A stretch of DNA of 64,000 nucleotides from Streptomyces sp. NBC_01235 (GCF_035989285.1 NZ_CP108513.1:6324001-6388000); one strand, 5' to 3'. Counted from the stretch's first letter, positions 36,323 to 48,600 are shown. The notes: a model not told the origin generated them from the sequence alone. Translations and numbers: made by a program.

Positions 36323-37900
36323 ATGTACCTCAGGCGTTCCCCCCGCAGGCTCCGTACCGGCGTCACCCTTCTCTCCCTCGCCGCGCTGCTCGTCTCCGGC
36401 TGCTCCGCCGAGGGGTCGACGAGTTCCGCCGGTTCGACGGCAGTGGCGGCGCTCGCCGCGCTTCCGCGGGCCACGCCGTCGGGGCTATCGCCGTACTACG
36501 GGCAGAAGTTGAGCTGGCGCGGCTGTGGGGTCACCGGATTCGAGTGCGCCACGATGAAGGCGCCGCTCGACTACGCCGAGCCGGGCGCGGGCGACGTCCG
36601 GCTCGCGGTCGCCCGCAAGAAGGCGACGGGCCGGGGCAAGCGGCTCGGCTCGCTCCTGGTGAACCCGGGCGGACCGGGCGGCTCGGCGGTCGGCTACCTC
36701 CAGCAGTACGCCGGCATCGGCTACCCCGCCGAGATCCGCGCCCGCTACGACATGGTCGCCGTCGACCCGAGGGGCGTGGCCCGCAGCGAGCCCGTGGAGT
36801 GCCTCGACGGGCGCGAGATGGACGCGTACGCGCAGACGGACACCACCCCCGACGGCCAGCGGGAGACCGGCGAACTCGTCGACGCGTACAAGGAGTTCGC
36901 GCAAGGATGCGGCGCGCACTCGCCGCGGCTGCTGCGACACGTCTCCACCGTGGAGGCGGCCCGTGACATGGACATCCTGCGGGCGGTCCTGGGCGACAGG
37001 AAGCTGACCTACGTGGGGGCGTCGTACGGGACGTTCCTCGGGGCGACGTACGCGGGCCTGTTCCCGGACCGGGTGGGCCGGCTCGTCCTGGACGGCGCGA
37101 TGGACCCGTCGCTGCCCGCCCGCCGGCTGAACCTGGACCAGACGGCGGGCTTCGAGACGGCGTTCCAGTCGTTCGCGAAGGACTGCGTACGCCAGCCCGA
37201 CTGCCCGCTCGGCGGGAAGGGTGCCCCTCCCGCCAAGGTCGGCGAGAACCTCAAGGCCTTCTTCCGCAAGCTCGACGCGCAACCGATCCCCACCGGCGAC
37301 CCGGACGGCCGCAAGCTCGGCGAGGCCCTCGCCACGACCGGCGTGATCGCGGCGATGTACGACGAGAGCACGTGGGCGCAGTTGCGCGAGGCGCTGACCT
37401 CGGCGATGAAGGAGAACGACGGCGCGGGCCTGCTCGTCCTCTCCGACAGCTACTACGAGCGGGACGCCGACGGCCGCTACGCCAACCTGATGGCCGCCAA
37501 CGCGGCCGTGAACTGCCTCGACCTCCCCGCCGCCTTCGCCACCCCCGACCAGGTGGAAAAGGCACTCCCGTCCTTCGAGAAGGCCTCCCCGGTCTTCGGT
37601 GAGGGTCTCGCCTGGGCCTCCCTGAACTGTGCGTACTGGCCGGTGCGGCCCACGGGCGAGCCACACCGCATCGAGGCGAGGGGCGCCGCCCCGATCGTCG
37701 TCGTCGGCACCACCCGCGACCCGGCGACCCCGTACCGCTGGGCCCGCTCCCTCTCCCGCCAGCTCGCCTCGGCCCGTCTCCTCACCTACGAGGGCGACGG
37801 CCACACCGCCTACGGCCGCGGCAGCGCCTGCATCGACTCCACGATCGACACCTACCTGCTCCACGGGACACCGCCGGCGGAGGGCAAGCGCTGCACGTAG
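36323..37900 (+). CDS. Secreted tripeptidyl-aminopeptidase-like alpha/beta hydrolase (Slp/TAP type)
   Basis: A 525-residue lipoprotein protease. The signal peptide ends in LLVSGC, giving a lipid anchor. The oxyanion region is LLVNPGGPGGSA, the nucleophile elbow is YVGASYGTFLG, and the acid and His lie in TTRDPATPYRWA and GDGHTAYGRGSAC. The C-terminal TAP-like domain has paired cysteines. Streptomyces SlpD/SlpE and tripeptidyl aminopeptidase remove N-terminal tripeptides. A start slightly inside the frame would also keep the signal peptide. Confidence 0.9.
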   Translation: MYLRRSPRRLRTGVTLLSLAALLVSGCSAEGSTSSAGSTAVAALAALPRATPSGLSPYYGQKLSWRGCGVTGFECATMKAPLDYAEPGAGDVRLAVARKKATGRGKRLGSLLVNPGGPGGSAVGYLQQYAGIGYPAEIRARYDMVAVDPRGVARSEPVECLDGREMDAYAQTDTTPDGQRETGELVDAYKEFAQGCGAHSPRLLRHVSTVEAARDMDILRAVLGDRKLTYVGASYGTFLGATYAGLFPDRVGRLVLDGAMDPSLPARRLNLDQTAGFETAFQSFAKDCVRQPDCPLGGKGAPPAKVGENLKAFFRKLDAQPIPTGDPDGRKLGEALATTGVIAAMYDESTWAQLREALTSAMKENDGAGLLVLSDSYYERDADGRYANLMAANAAVNCLDLPAAFATPDQVEKALPSFEKASPVFGEGLAWASLNCAYWPVRPTGEPHRIEARGAAPIVVVGTTRDPATPYRWARSLSRQLASARLLTYEGDGHTAYGRGSACIDSTIDTYLLHGTPPAEGKRCT

Positions 37901-37913
37901 CCGCCGCTGTCAG

Positions 37914-37936
37914 CCCCGGAAGCGGCGCTTCCGGGG
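37914..37936 (+). terminator. Terminator after the protease gene
   Basis: A 9-bp stem CCCCGGAAG/CTTCCGGGG with a 5-base loop, 14 bases after the stop codon. Confidence 0.7.
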
Positions 37937-37940
37937 TGTG

Positions 37941-37970
37941 TTCGGAGCACCCCCGGAAACTGTGTAGACT
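37941..37970 (+). promoter_or_regulatory. Promoter of tRNA-Thr
   Basis: TTCGGA (37941) and TAGACT (37965) are spaced by 18 bases, ending 38 bases before the mature tRNA. Confidence 0.6.
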
Positions 37971-38008
37971 TACCGACGTTGCTGATCGCACCATGGTGCG
38001 GACAGCGC

Positions 38009-38085
38009 GCCGCCTTAGCTCAGATGGCCAGAGCAACGCACTCGTAATGCGTAGGTCTCGGGTTCGAATCCCGAAGGCGGCTCCA
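38009..38085 (+). tRNA. tRNA-Thr (anticodon CGT)
   Basis: Cloverleaf with a 7-bp acceptor stem (GCCGCCT/AGGCGGC), D-stem, anticodon loop CTCGTAA giving anticodon CGT for ACG codons, TTCGAAT T-loop, discriminator T and encoded CCA. The gene is intact and serves as the attachment site for the elements to its right: its last 43 bases before the CCA end recur twice downstream. Confidence 0.97.
38041..38083. repeat. Attachment-type repeat, copy 1 (tRNA 3' half)
   Basis: A 43-bp sequence from the anticodon loop to the discriminator region of tRNA-Thr, identical to 54758-54800 and 61917-61959. Such 3' tRNA identity segments are the usual attachment cores of tyrosine-recombinase elements. Confidence 0.9.
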
Positions 38086-38090
38086 TAGTG

Positions 38091-38120
38091 AACCCCAGGT
38101 CAAGCCTTTGACCTGGGGTT
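38091..38120 (+). terminator. Terminator of tRNA-Thr
   Basis: A 13-bp perfect stem AACCCCAGGTCAA with a GCCT loop, followed by TTTTCTGGTTTT. Its right arm (GACCTGGGGTTTT) resembles the sequence after att copies 2 and 3. Confidence 0.9.
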
Positions 38121-38847
38121 TTCTGGTTTTGTTGACCTTGGCATTCTGGCAAATCGGGCACTTGTGGTCCGTGCATCGTAATGCGTAGGTCGGAGGTGTG
38201 GTTTCCGTGACCGTATTGACGGTCCGAGTCTCTGAGCTGGGCTTTTGCTCATCTGGGAGGGCTGAGTCCGGCATACGCATTGGGTTTTGGTGGACAACCG
38301 GTGGACAGGCGTGCGTGACCCCCCATCAGGGACCCATCGTTACCCCTGGGGCGACGCGTGAAACGCGACCATTTTCGATGGGGTGATCGGTAACGGCTGG
38401 AACTGTCCGGTCCTGACAAGTTTCATGTCCGACTCGGTCTGGTAATGATCATGGCTGTGAGCGTGGCGTCCTATCAAGTGCACGACAGGGGACGCGACCC
38501 CGATATTCGGGAACCTGTGGGCCCTGTTGGCGCGGGTGGTGCCCAGTTTCCTGTCCACGGCAACCCCGAGCGTGTGGGCGTGCGTCTCGTCGAGCGGGAT
38601 GCTGCCCGGCTGGGATTTCCTCCGCGAGCGGAGGTTCACCATGACGAGATGAAGATCTCGGCTTGTCTGTTGAACTGCTCAGCCGGACGCCACGTATCAG
38701 TCACGGTGGGTGGCATCGCGGCGCCCGGCGTACTACCAGGGAAACGGGTCGGCGGGCAGGTGCCTGTCGTGGGTTGCATCGTGTAGCGACCGTCGAGGCG
38801 TCGGCGGCGTGCTGTAGACGCGGTGCGGAAAGGGCTGAACGATTTCA
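38121..38847. other. Left end of genomic island, no gene
   Basis: It holds a 16-bp partial attachment core at 38176-38191 and a GTGGACAACCGGTGGACAG sequence near 38291 that resembles one at 54621. The remaining frames are short and unsupported; earlier insertions have probably decayed here. Confidence 0.5.
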
Positions 38848-40059
38848 GTGGATTCGAGCCGTCCGGTCAGTGGCACTCTCGACTTGGCCGCCCCAGCGGG
38901 GCAGGAGGAGAGGGCGAGCGGACCACACGTCCGTCGGCAGGTGCTGGGTCTGGATGGTCTCCGCGGCTTGGCGGCACTGTATGTGGTGCTGTTCCACTGC
39001 TGGTTGTACACGTTCCCGGGGTATCCCGACAGTTCGGCGCCTCCATGGCTGGATGGGCTGATGTTCGGGCGTCTTGCCGTCGTCTTCTTTCTGGTGCTGT
39101 CCGGCTTCTCCCTGGCGATCTCCCCGGCGCGTCACGGTTGGCGGTCGGGCGGCGTCGCCCAGTTCCTGCGCCGACGCGCCTGGCGCATCCTGCCTCCGTA
39201 TTGGGCAGCGCTGGTCATGAGCCTGATCATTTCCTGGTTCGTGGTGCCGGCTTCGCACTTCGGACCACCTACGGGCTCGTCAATTCTGGTGTACGGCCTG
39301 CTCGGCCAGGACATGTTCACCGCCCCGACACCGAACGGCGCGTTCTGGTCGATCGGAGTTGAGGCCGAGCTTTATCTCCTCTTTCCCCTTCTCCTGTTCG
39401 TCCGGCGGCGATGGAGCGCAGCGGTCCTGGTCGCGTGCGTGACTCTTCCGGTCATCGCCCGTGGCCTGATGGCGGCAGGCGCAACCCCGGTGGAGGGCGA
39501 CAACTGGCTCGCTCCACATCTCGCTCCCGTGTTCGTCGCAGGCATGGTGGGCGCGGGAATCGTGGTCGCGTCGGACAGAGTCCGGCGCCTGCCCTGGGGA
39601 TGGTTCGCCGTCCTGGCCGCCATGCCCGTCCTGGCTCTCGGCGTCGTCCGGGGTTCTGTTTGGACGGTGCACCACTACTTCTGGGTGGATCTCGCCATCG
39701 CTCCCGCCATGACGATGCTGATTGCCGCGGTTGCCACCGGCAGACCCGCCATCCTCGTGCGGCTCCTGACCGCGCGGCCCATTCGGAGTCTCGGTAACTT
39801 CTCCTACAGCCTCTACCTGATCCATCTGCCGATCGTCATGGCCGTGATTCGCCGAGTGGCCCCGCATTTCGTATCGCCCGGCCTGCCCACATTCGGGTTC
39901 ACGCTCATCGTGGCCCTGCCGGTTTCGGTGCTTGGGGGATGGCTTTTTTCTCGGATCTTCGAGATCCCCTTCAAGGGGAACAGATCCTGGAAGTCCATGA
40001 TCGCGCTGGGCCGTTCCCACTGGACCGGCAGGAGTGCGAGAGACCTCCAACGGATCTGA
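38848..40059 (+). CDS. Membrane O-acyltransferase (acyltransferase 3 / OafA family)
   Basis: A 403-residue integral membrane protein with about ten helices. The family start LGLDGLRGLAALYVVLFHCW has the conserved Arg and His, followed by FFLVLSGFSLA and an ILPPYW segment (RxxRIxPxY motif). WSIGVEAELYLLFPL and YSLYLIHLPIV are further hallmarks. These enzymes acetylate or succinylate extracellular sugars or macrolides; the target is unknown. It starts at GTG 38848 in the island, and no glycan operon surrounds it. Confidence 0.88.
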   Translation: MDSSRPVSGTLDLAAPAGQEERASGPHVRRQVLGLDGLRGLAALYVVLFHCWLYTFPGYPDSSAPPWLDGLMFGRLAVVFFLVLSGFSLAISPARHGWRSGGVAQFLRRRAWRILPPYWAALVMSLIISWFVVPASHFGPPTGSSILVYGLLGQDMFTAPTPNGAFWSIGVEAELYLLFPLLLFVRRRWSAAVLVACVTLPVIARGLMAAGATPVEGDNWLAPHLAPVFVAGMVGAGIVVASDRVRRLPWGWFAVLAAMPVLALGVVRGSVWTVHHYFWVDLAIAPAMTMLIAAVATGRPAILVRLLTARPIRSLGNFSYSLYLIHLPIVMAVIRRVAPHFVSPGLPTFGFTLIVALPVSVLGGWLFSRIFEIPFKGNRSWKSMIALGRSHWTGRSARDLQRI

Positions 40060-41060
40060 TGCTCCAGTTCGGTTTCGTTGTCGATCCGGCGGATTCGTCG
40101 GCGGATCTTCGTCGGCAGTGGCTGCGCCAGGCCGTTGCCCGGCCTGCTCCCGTTGGCCCAGTGCGCGTCAGCCTGGCCGCGGACTTGGCCGGTGAGGCGT
40201 TGACTGGTGACCTCACCCTGTCCGCGATCCGGCGCGTCCGGCTTCGCAACCGCCAAGATGGTCTGGGAGAAGGCCCCCAGCAGCCCCTGGCCGCCGCAGC
40301 ACGCCACCGGCCCATCTCGGCGGCCACGGCCTCGACGTACGAGGCCACGCCGTCGACCAGTGGCTGGCGGATGCTGTAGTTCGTCTACGCCACCTCCACC
40401 ACAGCCGCGCTGGAGAACCACCCTCTTTCGAAGACGCCTGACCTCGATGCCGAAAGTCGTGGTCAGGACCGCCGCACTGCTGCTGGTCGCCGTCGGCGAC
40501 CAGCTTCCCCAACGGACACCCCCGCCGAAGACCGCCTGCACTTACGACCGTGCCGGCCGTGTTGCCGTCCTCGCCCCGCCCGGCGGGCCGGCGTGGGCGT
40601 TTACCGGTGCGAGGCGGGCGATGCCGCGCATTCGCCGATCCCCAGGACCTCATGGCTGCTGTCATGCAGGGCCCACGCATACTCAGGACCGCAGCGACGC
40701 ACTCTACGGCTGCCTCACCGGCACCGGAGTTCGCCTTCCATCACCGTGACGCCATCATGCGCTCAAGGTCGCTAACGGCCGGATCGGCCAGTTGGCGAAG
40801 TCGGGGACGATTGCTTGCCGTCCAGGGGTTGATCCGGCGAGTGCATGACAAATGAGACATCGGTGCTCAACCTTGGGGAATTTGTGGAGTAAACGTGAAG
40901 TATTTCACGCCTGGCTTCCCTTGGTTAGTGGATCTTGTGGACTTTGTCCGCTTGTGAGTCTCTGGTTAACGGGCTTGTTCTGCCCATATGTTGCGGCCTG
41001 ACCGTTTGATCGAAGACATCCAGGCACAGTCCAACGCGGCCTGGTGGGGGAGCAGTACAC
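40060..41060. other. Degraded region, about 1 kb, no supported gene
   Basis: Several short frames on both strands lack starts, ribosome sites or family resemblance. It looks like worn remains of inserted genes. The last 200 bases are A+T-richer and should hold the promoter of the LamG gene. Confidence 0.45.
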
Positions 41061-44000
41061 ATGAATACGTACGGGGGGAGACGTCGGCTGCACACAGTCG
41101 GCGTGGTGCTCTCCGCGGCCTTAGTGCTGGCCGCGAGCGCATCCAACGGTGCCATGGCAGTGCCGGCGAGAGAGCCGACGCCTCGGCCGGCGATGCCATC
41201 AAGGCCGTCGGAACTGCTGCAACGGGCAGGGCGTCCGAGGCCGCCGGAGACGATGGAGCGGGCGAGGACGCGAAGGCGCTGGCGAAGGCCGCGCGCACGG
41301 GTAAGCCGGTGGAGATCATCTCGTTGCGCGGTGAGAGCAGCGAGGTGTACGCCACCCCGGAGGGGCACTTGGAGGCGCGGGAGCATCTGCGTCCGGTGCG
41401 CACTCGGGTGGACGGCGCGTGGCGGGCCATCGACACTACCTTGACCCGTGACGCGAACGGAACGGTGGCGCCGAAGGCCACGACGGTCGGCCTGACGTTC
41501 TCCGGCGGGGGTTCGTCCCCGCTGGTGCGGATGATGAAGGACGGCCGTGAACTGGCGTTGTCCTGGCCGGAGAAGCTGCCCGCCCCGGAGCTGAACGGGA
41601 ACACCGTCACCTACCCGGACGTGCTGCCCGACGTCGACCTGCGGATGACGGCGCAGCAGGACGGCTTTACCCAACTCCTGGTCGTCAAGTCGCCTGAGGC
41701 TGCGGCGAGCACTGAACTGAGCAAGCTGCGGCTGAAGTTGGACGCCGACGGCATGCGGGTCGAGGAGACACGTGACGGTGGCCTGGCGGCGATCGACAAG
41801 GGTGCCGGGAGCGCGGTCTTCGAGGCCCCTCGCCCCGTGATGTGGGACTCCAGCAACCAGGCGCCCGGCACCGCGACGGCGTCCCAGTCCGTCACTGGAG
41901 CCACCACAGCGTCGCCGAGTACCTCGAAACGCTCAGCAGCAGCGGCCGCCGGTACCGACACCACGGCTGCCCCGGCCGCTTCTGCAGCCACCGCCACCAC
42001 CGGCCCTACTGAGTCCGAGGCAGTCGCCGCGGAATCCGGAAATGTGGCGCCGGTCGGAGTGGACGTTTCTCCCGCGCAGAACGCCCTGGTGCTGACGCCG
42101 GACCAAGATGTGCTCAGAGGCAAGGACACGGTGTATCCCGTGTTCATCGATCCCCAGTGGTACTCCCCGAAGGCCTCGGCGTGGACGATGGCCTCCAAGT
42201 ACTGGGCGTCGTCGCCGCAGTGGAAGTTCAACGGCGACGCGGACGCGGGCCTCGGGTACTGCAACTGGTCCTACTGCGCGCCGTACGACACCAAGCGGCT
42301 CTTCTACCGCATCCCGACCTCGAAGTTCGCCGGCCGGACCGTGCTGCAGGCGGAGTTCGTGGTCCGCAACACCTGGTCGGCGTCGTGCGCGGACCGGGGC
42401 GTGGAGCTGTGGCGTACCAAGGACATCTCCTCGTCGACAACCTGGAACTCGCAGAACGCATCCGGCTTCTGGGTCGATCACCTCAGGACGGCGTCCTTCG
42501 CCTACGGCTACACCGGCTGCGCGGCGAAGGACGCGGAGTTCGACGTGAAGTCCGCGGTGCAGCAGGCGGCGGACAAGAAGTGGTCGACGATGACCTTCGG
42601 CATGAAGGCCGCGAGCGAGACCGACGGATACGCGTGGAAGCGGTTTTCGGACGACGCCTATCTGCGAGTTCAATACAACCGTCCGCCGCCGCAGGTCAAG
42701 ACGTCGCAGCTGACCATGGAGTACGGCGGATCCTGCAAGGCAGCCGCCAGCGCCGCGCGGGTACGTACCCTGGGCAAGATCTACGCGAACGACGTCACCG
42801 ACCCCGACGGCGACTCCGTCTCCGTACAGTTCGCGGCGAGCTGGGACACCGGCGACGGCAAGGGCGTGATCACCCGCTGGAAGGCTGCTCTGACGACGGC
42901 TAAGAAGTCCGGATCCGACTTCGTGGTCACCCTGCCGTCCTCGATCCCCACCAACAAGACGGTGAACTGGTACGTCCGCTCCTACGACGGCGCCCAGTAC
43001 TCACCGTGGTCGTCCACGGGCGCGACCGGCTGCTACTTCGTGTACGACACCAGCGTGCCGAAGGCACCCGCCATCTCCTCCGCCATCTACCCGGCCTCGA
43101 ACCCCGAGGACCCCGAGGACCCCTGGTACGACGGAGTAGGCCAGTACGGCAACTTCGTGATCACCGGCGCCGTCTCCGACGTGACGAAGTACTGGTTCGG
43201 CATCAACGGCGACCCGGTCTCCGCCAACACGGTCGCCACCTCGGCCGGAGCGGCCAGGACCGTGCCCGTACTGCCGCTCAAGCCGGGCCTCAACACCTTC
43301 ACCGCACGGTCCTTCGACACCGCCGGCAACGCCTCCGAGATCCGCACCTACCAGTTCCGGGTTAAGTCGGGGCAGCTGGAGCGTGCCGACTGGTCGATGG
43401 ACGAGGCGGCCGGCGCCACCCAGGCGGTTGGCAGCGCGCCCGAGCAGACCGCGACCCTGCACGGCGGCCCGACGCCGAACGTGGAGGGCAAGTTCGGCAA
43501 GGCGGTGCAGTTCGACGGCGTCGACGACTACGCCGCCACCGACATCGCCACCATCAACACCGACGTCAGCTTCTCCGTGTCCGCCTGGGTGAAGCTGTCC
43601 GCCATGCCGACCGGTGCGGCGGTCGTCGCCTCCCAACGGGGCAACAACAAGCCGGGCTTCGAGCTGTCCTACTCCAAGGGCAACGACCGCTGGGTGTACA
43701 CCCAGTACACCGCCGACACCGCCACCGGCACCCCCGTCCAGGCCATGCAGGCCGCCGCGGGTGGAGTCAAAGCGGGCGAGTGGACCCATCTGGTCGGCAT
43801 CTATTCCGCCAGTGAGAAGCTGCTGAAGCTGTATGTCAACGGCGCCCTGGCCGGGACAACGGCCTACAGCACGCCATGGAACGCGCGGCGCGGCATGGTG
43901 ATCGGCGGCAGTTTCCTGGGCGGCACGCCGACGTCGCCCTTTCCCGGCGTCATCGACGAGGTGAAGACCTTCGAGAAGCCGCTGACCACCGCCGAGGTCT

Positions 44001-45472
44001 CGAGCCTCTACAGCTCGAACTCGGTCGGCGCCGGCCGTCCCGCCCGCATGGTGTTTCACATGGAGGACACCGCCGAGGCGACCGCGCTGAGCGGCCGGGC
44101 GGATGTGAACCCTGCGGTCCTCAAGGGCGGCGCCACGACCGGCGCCGCCGGGGTGGACGGCAACGCACTGACCCTGGACGGCACCGACGACTACGCCATC
44201 ACGGGCAGCCCGCACGTCAACACCTCGTACAGCTTCGCCGTATCGGCCTGGGTGAAGCTGTCGAAGACCAAACCGACCCACGCCGCGACCGTCGCCTCGC
44301 AGATCGGCGCTGTGGTGACGGGGCCGGAGCTGTACTACTCCAGCTCCAATGACCGGTGGGCGTTCAACCAGCACAGCGCCGACACCGCCGACTCCACTGT
44401 GGCGCGGGCCATGCAGCCCACGGGCACCACCGCCTACGGGGGTGAGTGGACCCATCTGGTGGGCGTGCAGGACACCGTGGCCCACACGCTCTCGCTGTAC
44501 GTCAACGGGACCCTGGCCGGCACCGCCGTCCTGCCCGCGACCTGGTACGCCGGGGGCGCGGTGCAGATCGGAGCCAGCGCGTTCCAGGGCGTGCCCACCT
44601 CGTTCTTCCCCGGCCAGATCGACGACGTGCGGCTGTTCGACCGGCCGGTGTCCGCCGGTGAGGTGCAGCAGCTGTTCAAGCAGCGCGCGGTGGTCAAGGG
44701 CCGCTGGAAGTTCGAGACGGCCACCGGCACCCCGCTGACCTCCCCCGATGCCTCGTCCTCCGGAAACGCCATGACCCTGTACAACGGCGCCCAGGCAGGC
44801 TCGGGCGGGGTCGAAGCCGGCTTGGGCGGGGTCGACGGCACCGTCACCTTCGACGGTACGGACGACTACGCGGCGGCCTCCGTGGTGCCGGTCGACACCA
44901 GCGCCAGCTTCACCGTCAGCGCCTTCGTCCAGACGGCCGCCGTCCCGACGGGTCCGGTCACCGTCATGAGCGCTCCGGGCGCCAAGAAGAGCGCGTTCGC
45001 GGTGCGCTACGAGCCCAGCGCCACCCCGGCCACCGATCCGGGCCGCTGGCGGATCGCCACGGCCGACTCCGACAGCGACTCCGCCACGGTCTCCGACATC
45101 GGCAACGGCATGTTCTACACGCCCACCGACTGGAACCACGTGGCTCTCGTCTACGACGGTTTCTCCAAGGAGATCCGTCTCTACGTCAACGGCGAGCTCC
45201 AGGAGACGGCCTGCGCCGACGCCGACGACGACGGGGTGCAGGACGACGCGAGCTGCACCGACACCGTCTCGTGGTCGGACGACGTACTGACCTACAAGGC
45301 CGCGAAGACCCTGCAGCTGGGCCGGGACACGTCCGGAAGCACGTCCGGCCAGTACTTCCCCGGTTCGCTCTCCGACGTCTGGGTCTTCCAGGGCGCGCTG
45401 AACGAGACCCAGATCGACTACCTCGTCCTCGGCACGCCGGGCGTAGAGACCACCGTCCCCAGCGGCGACTGA
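41061..45472 (+). CDS. Secreted LamG/DNRLRE-domain protein with 5' frameshift
   Basis: A very large exported protein. The signal peptide RRRLHTVGVVLSAALVLAASASNGAMA starts at ATG 41061 after GGGGGAG but lies one frame off the rest. The body is open from before 41160 to 45472 in the neighbouring frame, so a one-base deletion near 41150-41280 separates signal and body. Body domains are a DNRLRE-like region (about 42120-42680) and three LamG/concanavalin-like modules (about 43370-44020, 44040-44690, 44700-45420), each with a DGxDDYA signature. It precedes the RHS gene, a common Streptomyces pair. Without correction the product would not be exported. Confidence 0.8.
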
Positions 45473-45601
45473 TCGGCACCGCCACGGGTAACGGGCCGGC
45501 CGCCGCACGCGGCCGGCCCGTTCCCCGGCCATCTGCTTCGCTCCGCCGTGCGCGGCACCCCGCTGCCCGCGGAGCACTCAACGGGAGGAAGACAGACCCC
45601 C

Positions 45602-48600
45602 ATGAAGACCAGACCACGAGCAAGAACAGCCAGGCCATGGCGCCGTATAGCCATGGCCACGGCCGCCGTGCTGACCGCGACCCTGCTCCAGGCGTCGGGC
45701 GTGCCCGCCGTCGCGCAGGGCTGGACCAAGCCCGCGCTGCCGCAGGCCGAGTCCCCGGTCGCCGGCGGCCCGGCGGGCAAGGCGGTCCCCCGCAAGGTGA
45801 CCAAGGGCCTCCGCACCCCCGCCGAGGCACCGGCCACCAGCTGGCCGAAGACGAGCGCGGCGACGGTCACGCTGCGCCAGGAGGCGACCCGGGTCAAGGG
45901 GCTGCCACTCACCCTCGACACCAAGGTCAAGCGGTCCACGGAAGCAGCCACCGGCACCTACACAGTGAGCATGCTGTCCCGCGCGGCGGCGAGCAAGACG
46001 GGTGCCGACGGGCCGGTCTTCACACTGACTCCCCAGCCGGGCGCGACGCAGCGCGGTGGCACAGTGCGGGCCGGGCTGGACTACTCCTCCTTCGCCGGCC
46101 TGTACGGCGGCGGCTACGCGGACCGGCTCACCCTGGTCAGGCTGCCTGCGTGTGCGCTGACGACGCCGCAGAAGGCGCAGTGCCGTACCACCCAGCCGGT
46201 GCAGACCGTCAACGACACCGAGAAGCAGACGCTGACCACGCAGGCGGTCGCCCTCAGCGCGAGCACCGCGACCGTGCTGGCGGCGACCGCTTCGGCCGGC
46301 AGCGACAAGGGCGACTACAAGGCCACGTCGCTGGCCGCTTCGTCGACCTGGGACACGGATCTGAGCAGCGGCTCGTTCGCGTGGGCCTACGACATGGCGG
46401 TGCCTCAGGTGCCCGGCGGGCTGACTCCACAGGTCGGGCTGTCGTACTCCTCCGGCGGTGTCGACGGCCGCACCGGCAACACCAACAACCAGGCGTCGTG
46501 GGTCGGTGACGGCTTCGACCTGGCGCCGGGCTTCATCGAGCGCAGCTACAAGGGGTGCGCGGACGACGGCGCGACCAACGCCGACGGCAACAAGCCGGGC
46601 GATCTGTGCTGGGCGTACGACAACGCCACCCTGTCGCTGAACGGTTCCGGCGGCGAACTGGTGCCCAACGGCACCAACTCCTTCAAGCTGCAGAACGACG
46701 ACGGCACGAAGATCGACCGGATCTACGGCTCCACCTCCGACGTGCGCTCCAACGGGGCCCGCAACGACGAGTACTGGCGGGTGACGACCCCCGACGGTAC
46801 CCAGTACTTCTTCGGCTACAACCGGCTTCCGGGCTGGGCGAGCGGCAACGAGACCACCGACTCGACGTGGACGGTACCGGTCTTCGGCAACAACACGGAC
46901 GAGCCGTGCAACGCCTCGACGTTCGCGGCGTCCTGGTGCCAGCAGGGCTGGCGCTGGAACCTGGACTACGTCGTGGACCCGCACGGCAACGCGGTCGCGT
47001 ACTACTACGACAAGGAGACCAACTCCTACGGCCGCAACCTCAAGGCGGCCGACGACACCCCCTACGTCCGCGGCGGCACCCTGGACCGCATCGAGTACGG
47101 CCTGAAGTCCACGGCCATGTACTCGACGAAGGCGCCGGCCAAGGTGAACTTCACCAACAGCGAGCGGTGCATCGCCGACAGCTCGACCACCTGCTCGTCC
47201 ATCTCCACGGACTCCCAGTACTGGTACGACACCCCGTGGGACCTGAACTGCGAGGCGGGCACCGACTGCGACAACGGCCGGTACTCCCCGGCGTTCTTCA
47301 CCCGCAAGCGTCTGACGAGCGTCACCACCCAGGTCCTGGTGTCCGGCTCCTACAGCAACGTCGACGGCTGGAAGCTCACCCACCGGTGGGGCATGGCCGA
47401 CACCGACTACCAGCTGCTGCTGGACTCCGTCCAGCACACCGGCTACGACGGCACCTCCTCGATCACCCTGCCGAAGGTCACCTTCGCCTACACCCAGCTC
47501 GCCAACCGGCTGGACAAGATCGGCGACGGCTACGCCCCGTACATCAAGGCGCGGCTGTCCACCGTCTCCGACGAGTCGGGCGGCCAGATCGACGTCGGCT
47601 ACTCGGCGCCGGTCTGTGACGCCGCCGCGCTGCCCACCCCGGAGACCAACACCACCCGCTGCTTCCCGCAGTACATCGGCGGCAGCGCGACCGTCGACCC
47701 GGACCGGCAGTGGTTCAACAAGTACGTGGTGGACACGGTCACTTCGACGGACCGTACCGGCGGCGCCCCGGACCAGGTCACCATGTACGACTACCTGGAC
47801 GGCGCGGCCTGGCACTACGACGATGACGACGGGATGACCAAGGAGAAGTCCAAGACCTGGTCGCAGTGGCGCGGTTACGGCCACGTCCGGGTGCGCACCG
47901 GCGGTCAGGGCGGCGCGTCGGCGATGAAGACGCAGACCGACTCCTACTTCCTGCGCGGCATGGACGGCGACCGCAAGACGACCTCCGGCGGCGCCAAGAG
48001 CGTGTCGGTCACCCTCGACTCCGGTGAGGGCGACCCGATCACCGACCACGAGTCGCAGGCCGGGTTCGCCTACAAGACCGTCACCTACTCCGGGCCGGGC
48101 GGCAAGGTGCTCTCCAAGTCGGTGAGCCGGCCCTGGTACAAGGAGACCGCGAAGAAGGTCCGCACCTGGGGCACCGTCACGGCCAACCTCACCGGCAACG
48201 CCTCCACCAAGTCGTGGACGTCGCTGGACGACGGCGCCGGCGCCAAGTGGCAGACCACCTCGACGTCCGACACCCACGACGCCACCACCGGCCTGGTCAC
48301 TCAGACCGAGGACCTGGGCGACACGACGACCGCGGCCGACGACCAGTGCACCCGCACCACCTACGTTGCCGGCAGCGTTCCCGTGCAGGCCCCCGCCCGG
48401 GTCGAGACGGTCGCCAAGGCGTGCGACGCCACCACCAGCCGCCCGGCCGACGTCATCTCCGACACCCGTACCGCCTACGACGGCGGGGCGTACGGCGCCG
48501 CGGCGACGAAGGGCGACGCCACCAGAACCGCGAAACTCAAGACGTACAGCGGCTCCAGCGCGCTCTACCTGGAGTCCACCTCCACCTACGACGGCTACGG

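Noticed and set aside
38020..38280. Minus-strand frame with RDSNPRPTHYECVALAI
   Set aside because: This is translated tRNA-Thr sequence, not a protein gene.
40060..41060. Possible insertion sequence remains
   Set aside because: No terminal inverted repeats, target duplication or transposase motif could be found by eye.
43001..45577. 858-codon open frame on the minus strand
   Set aside because: Antisense shadow of the LamG gene, with repetitive composition mirroring the repeats opposite.
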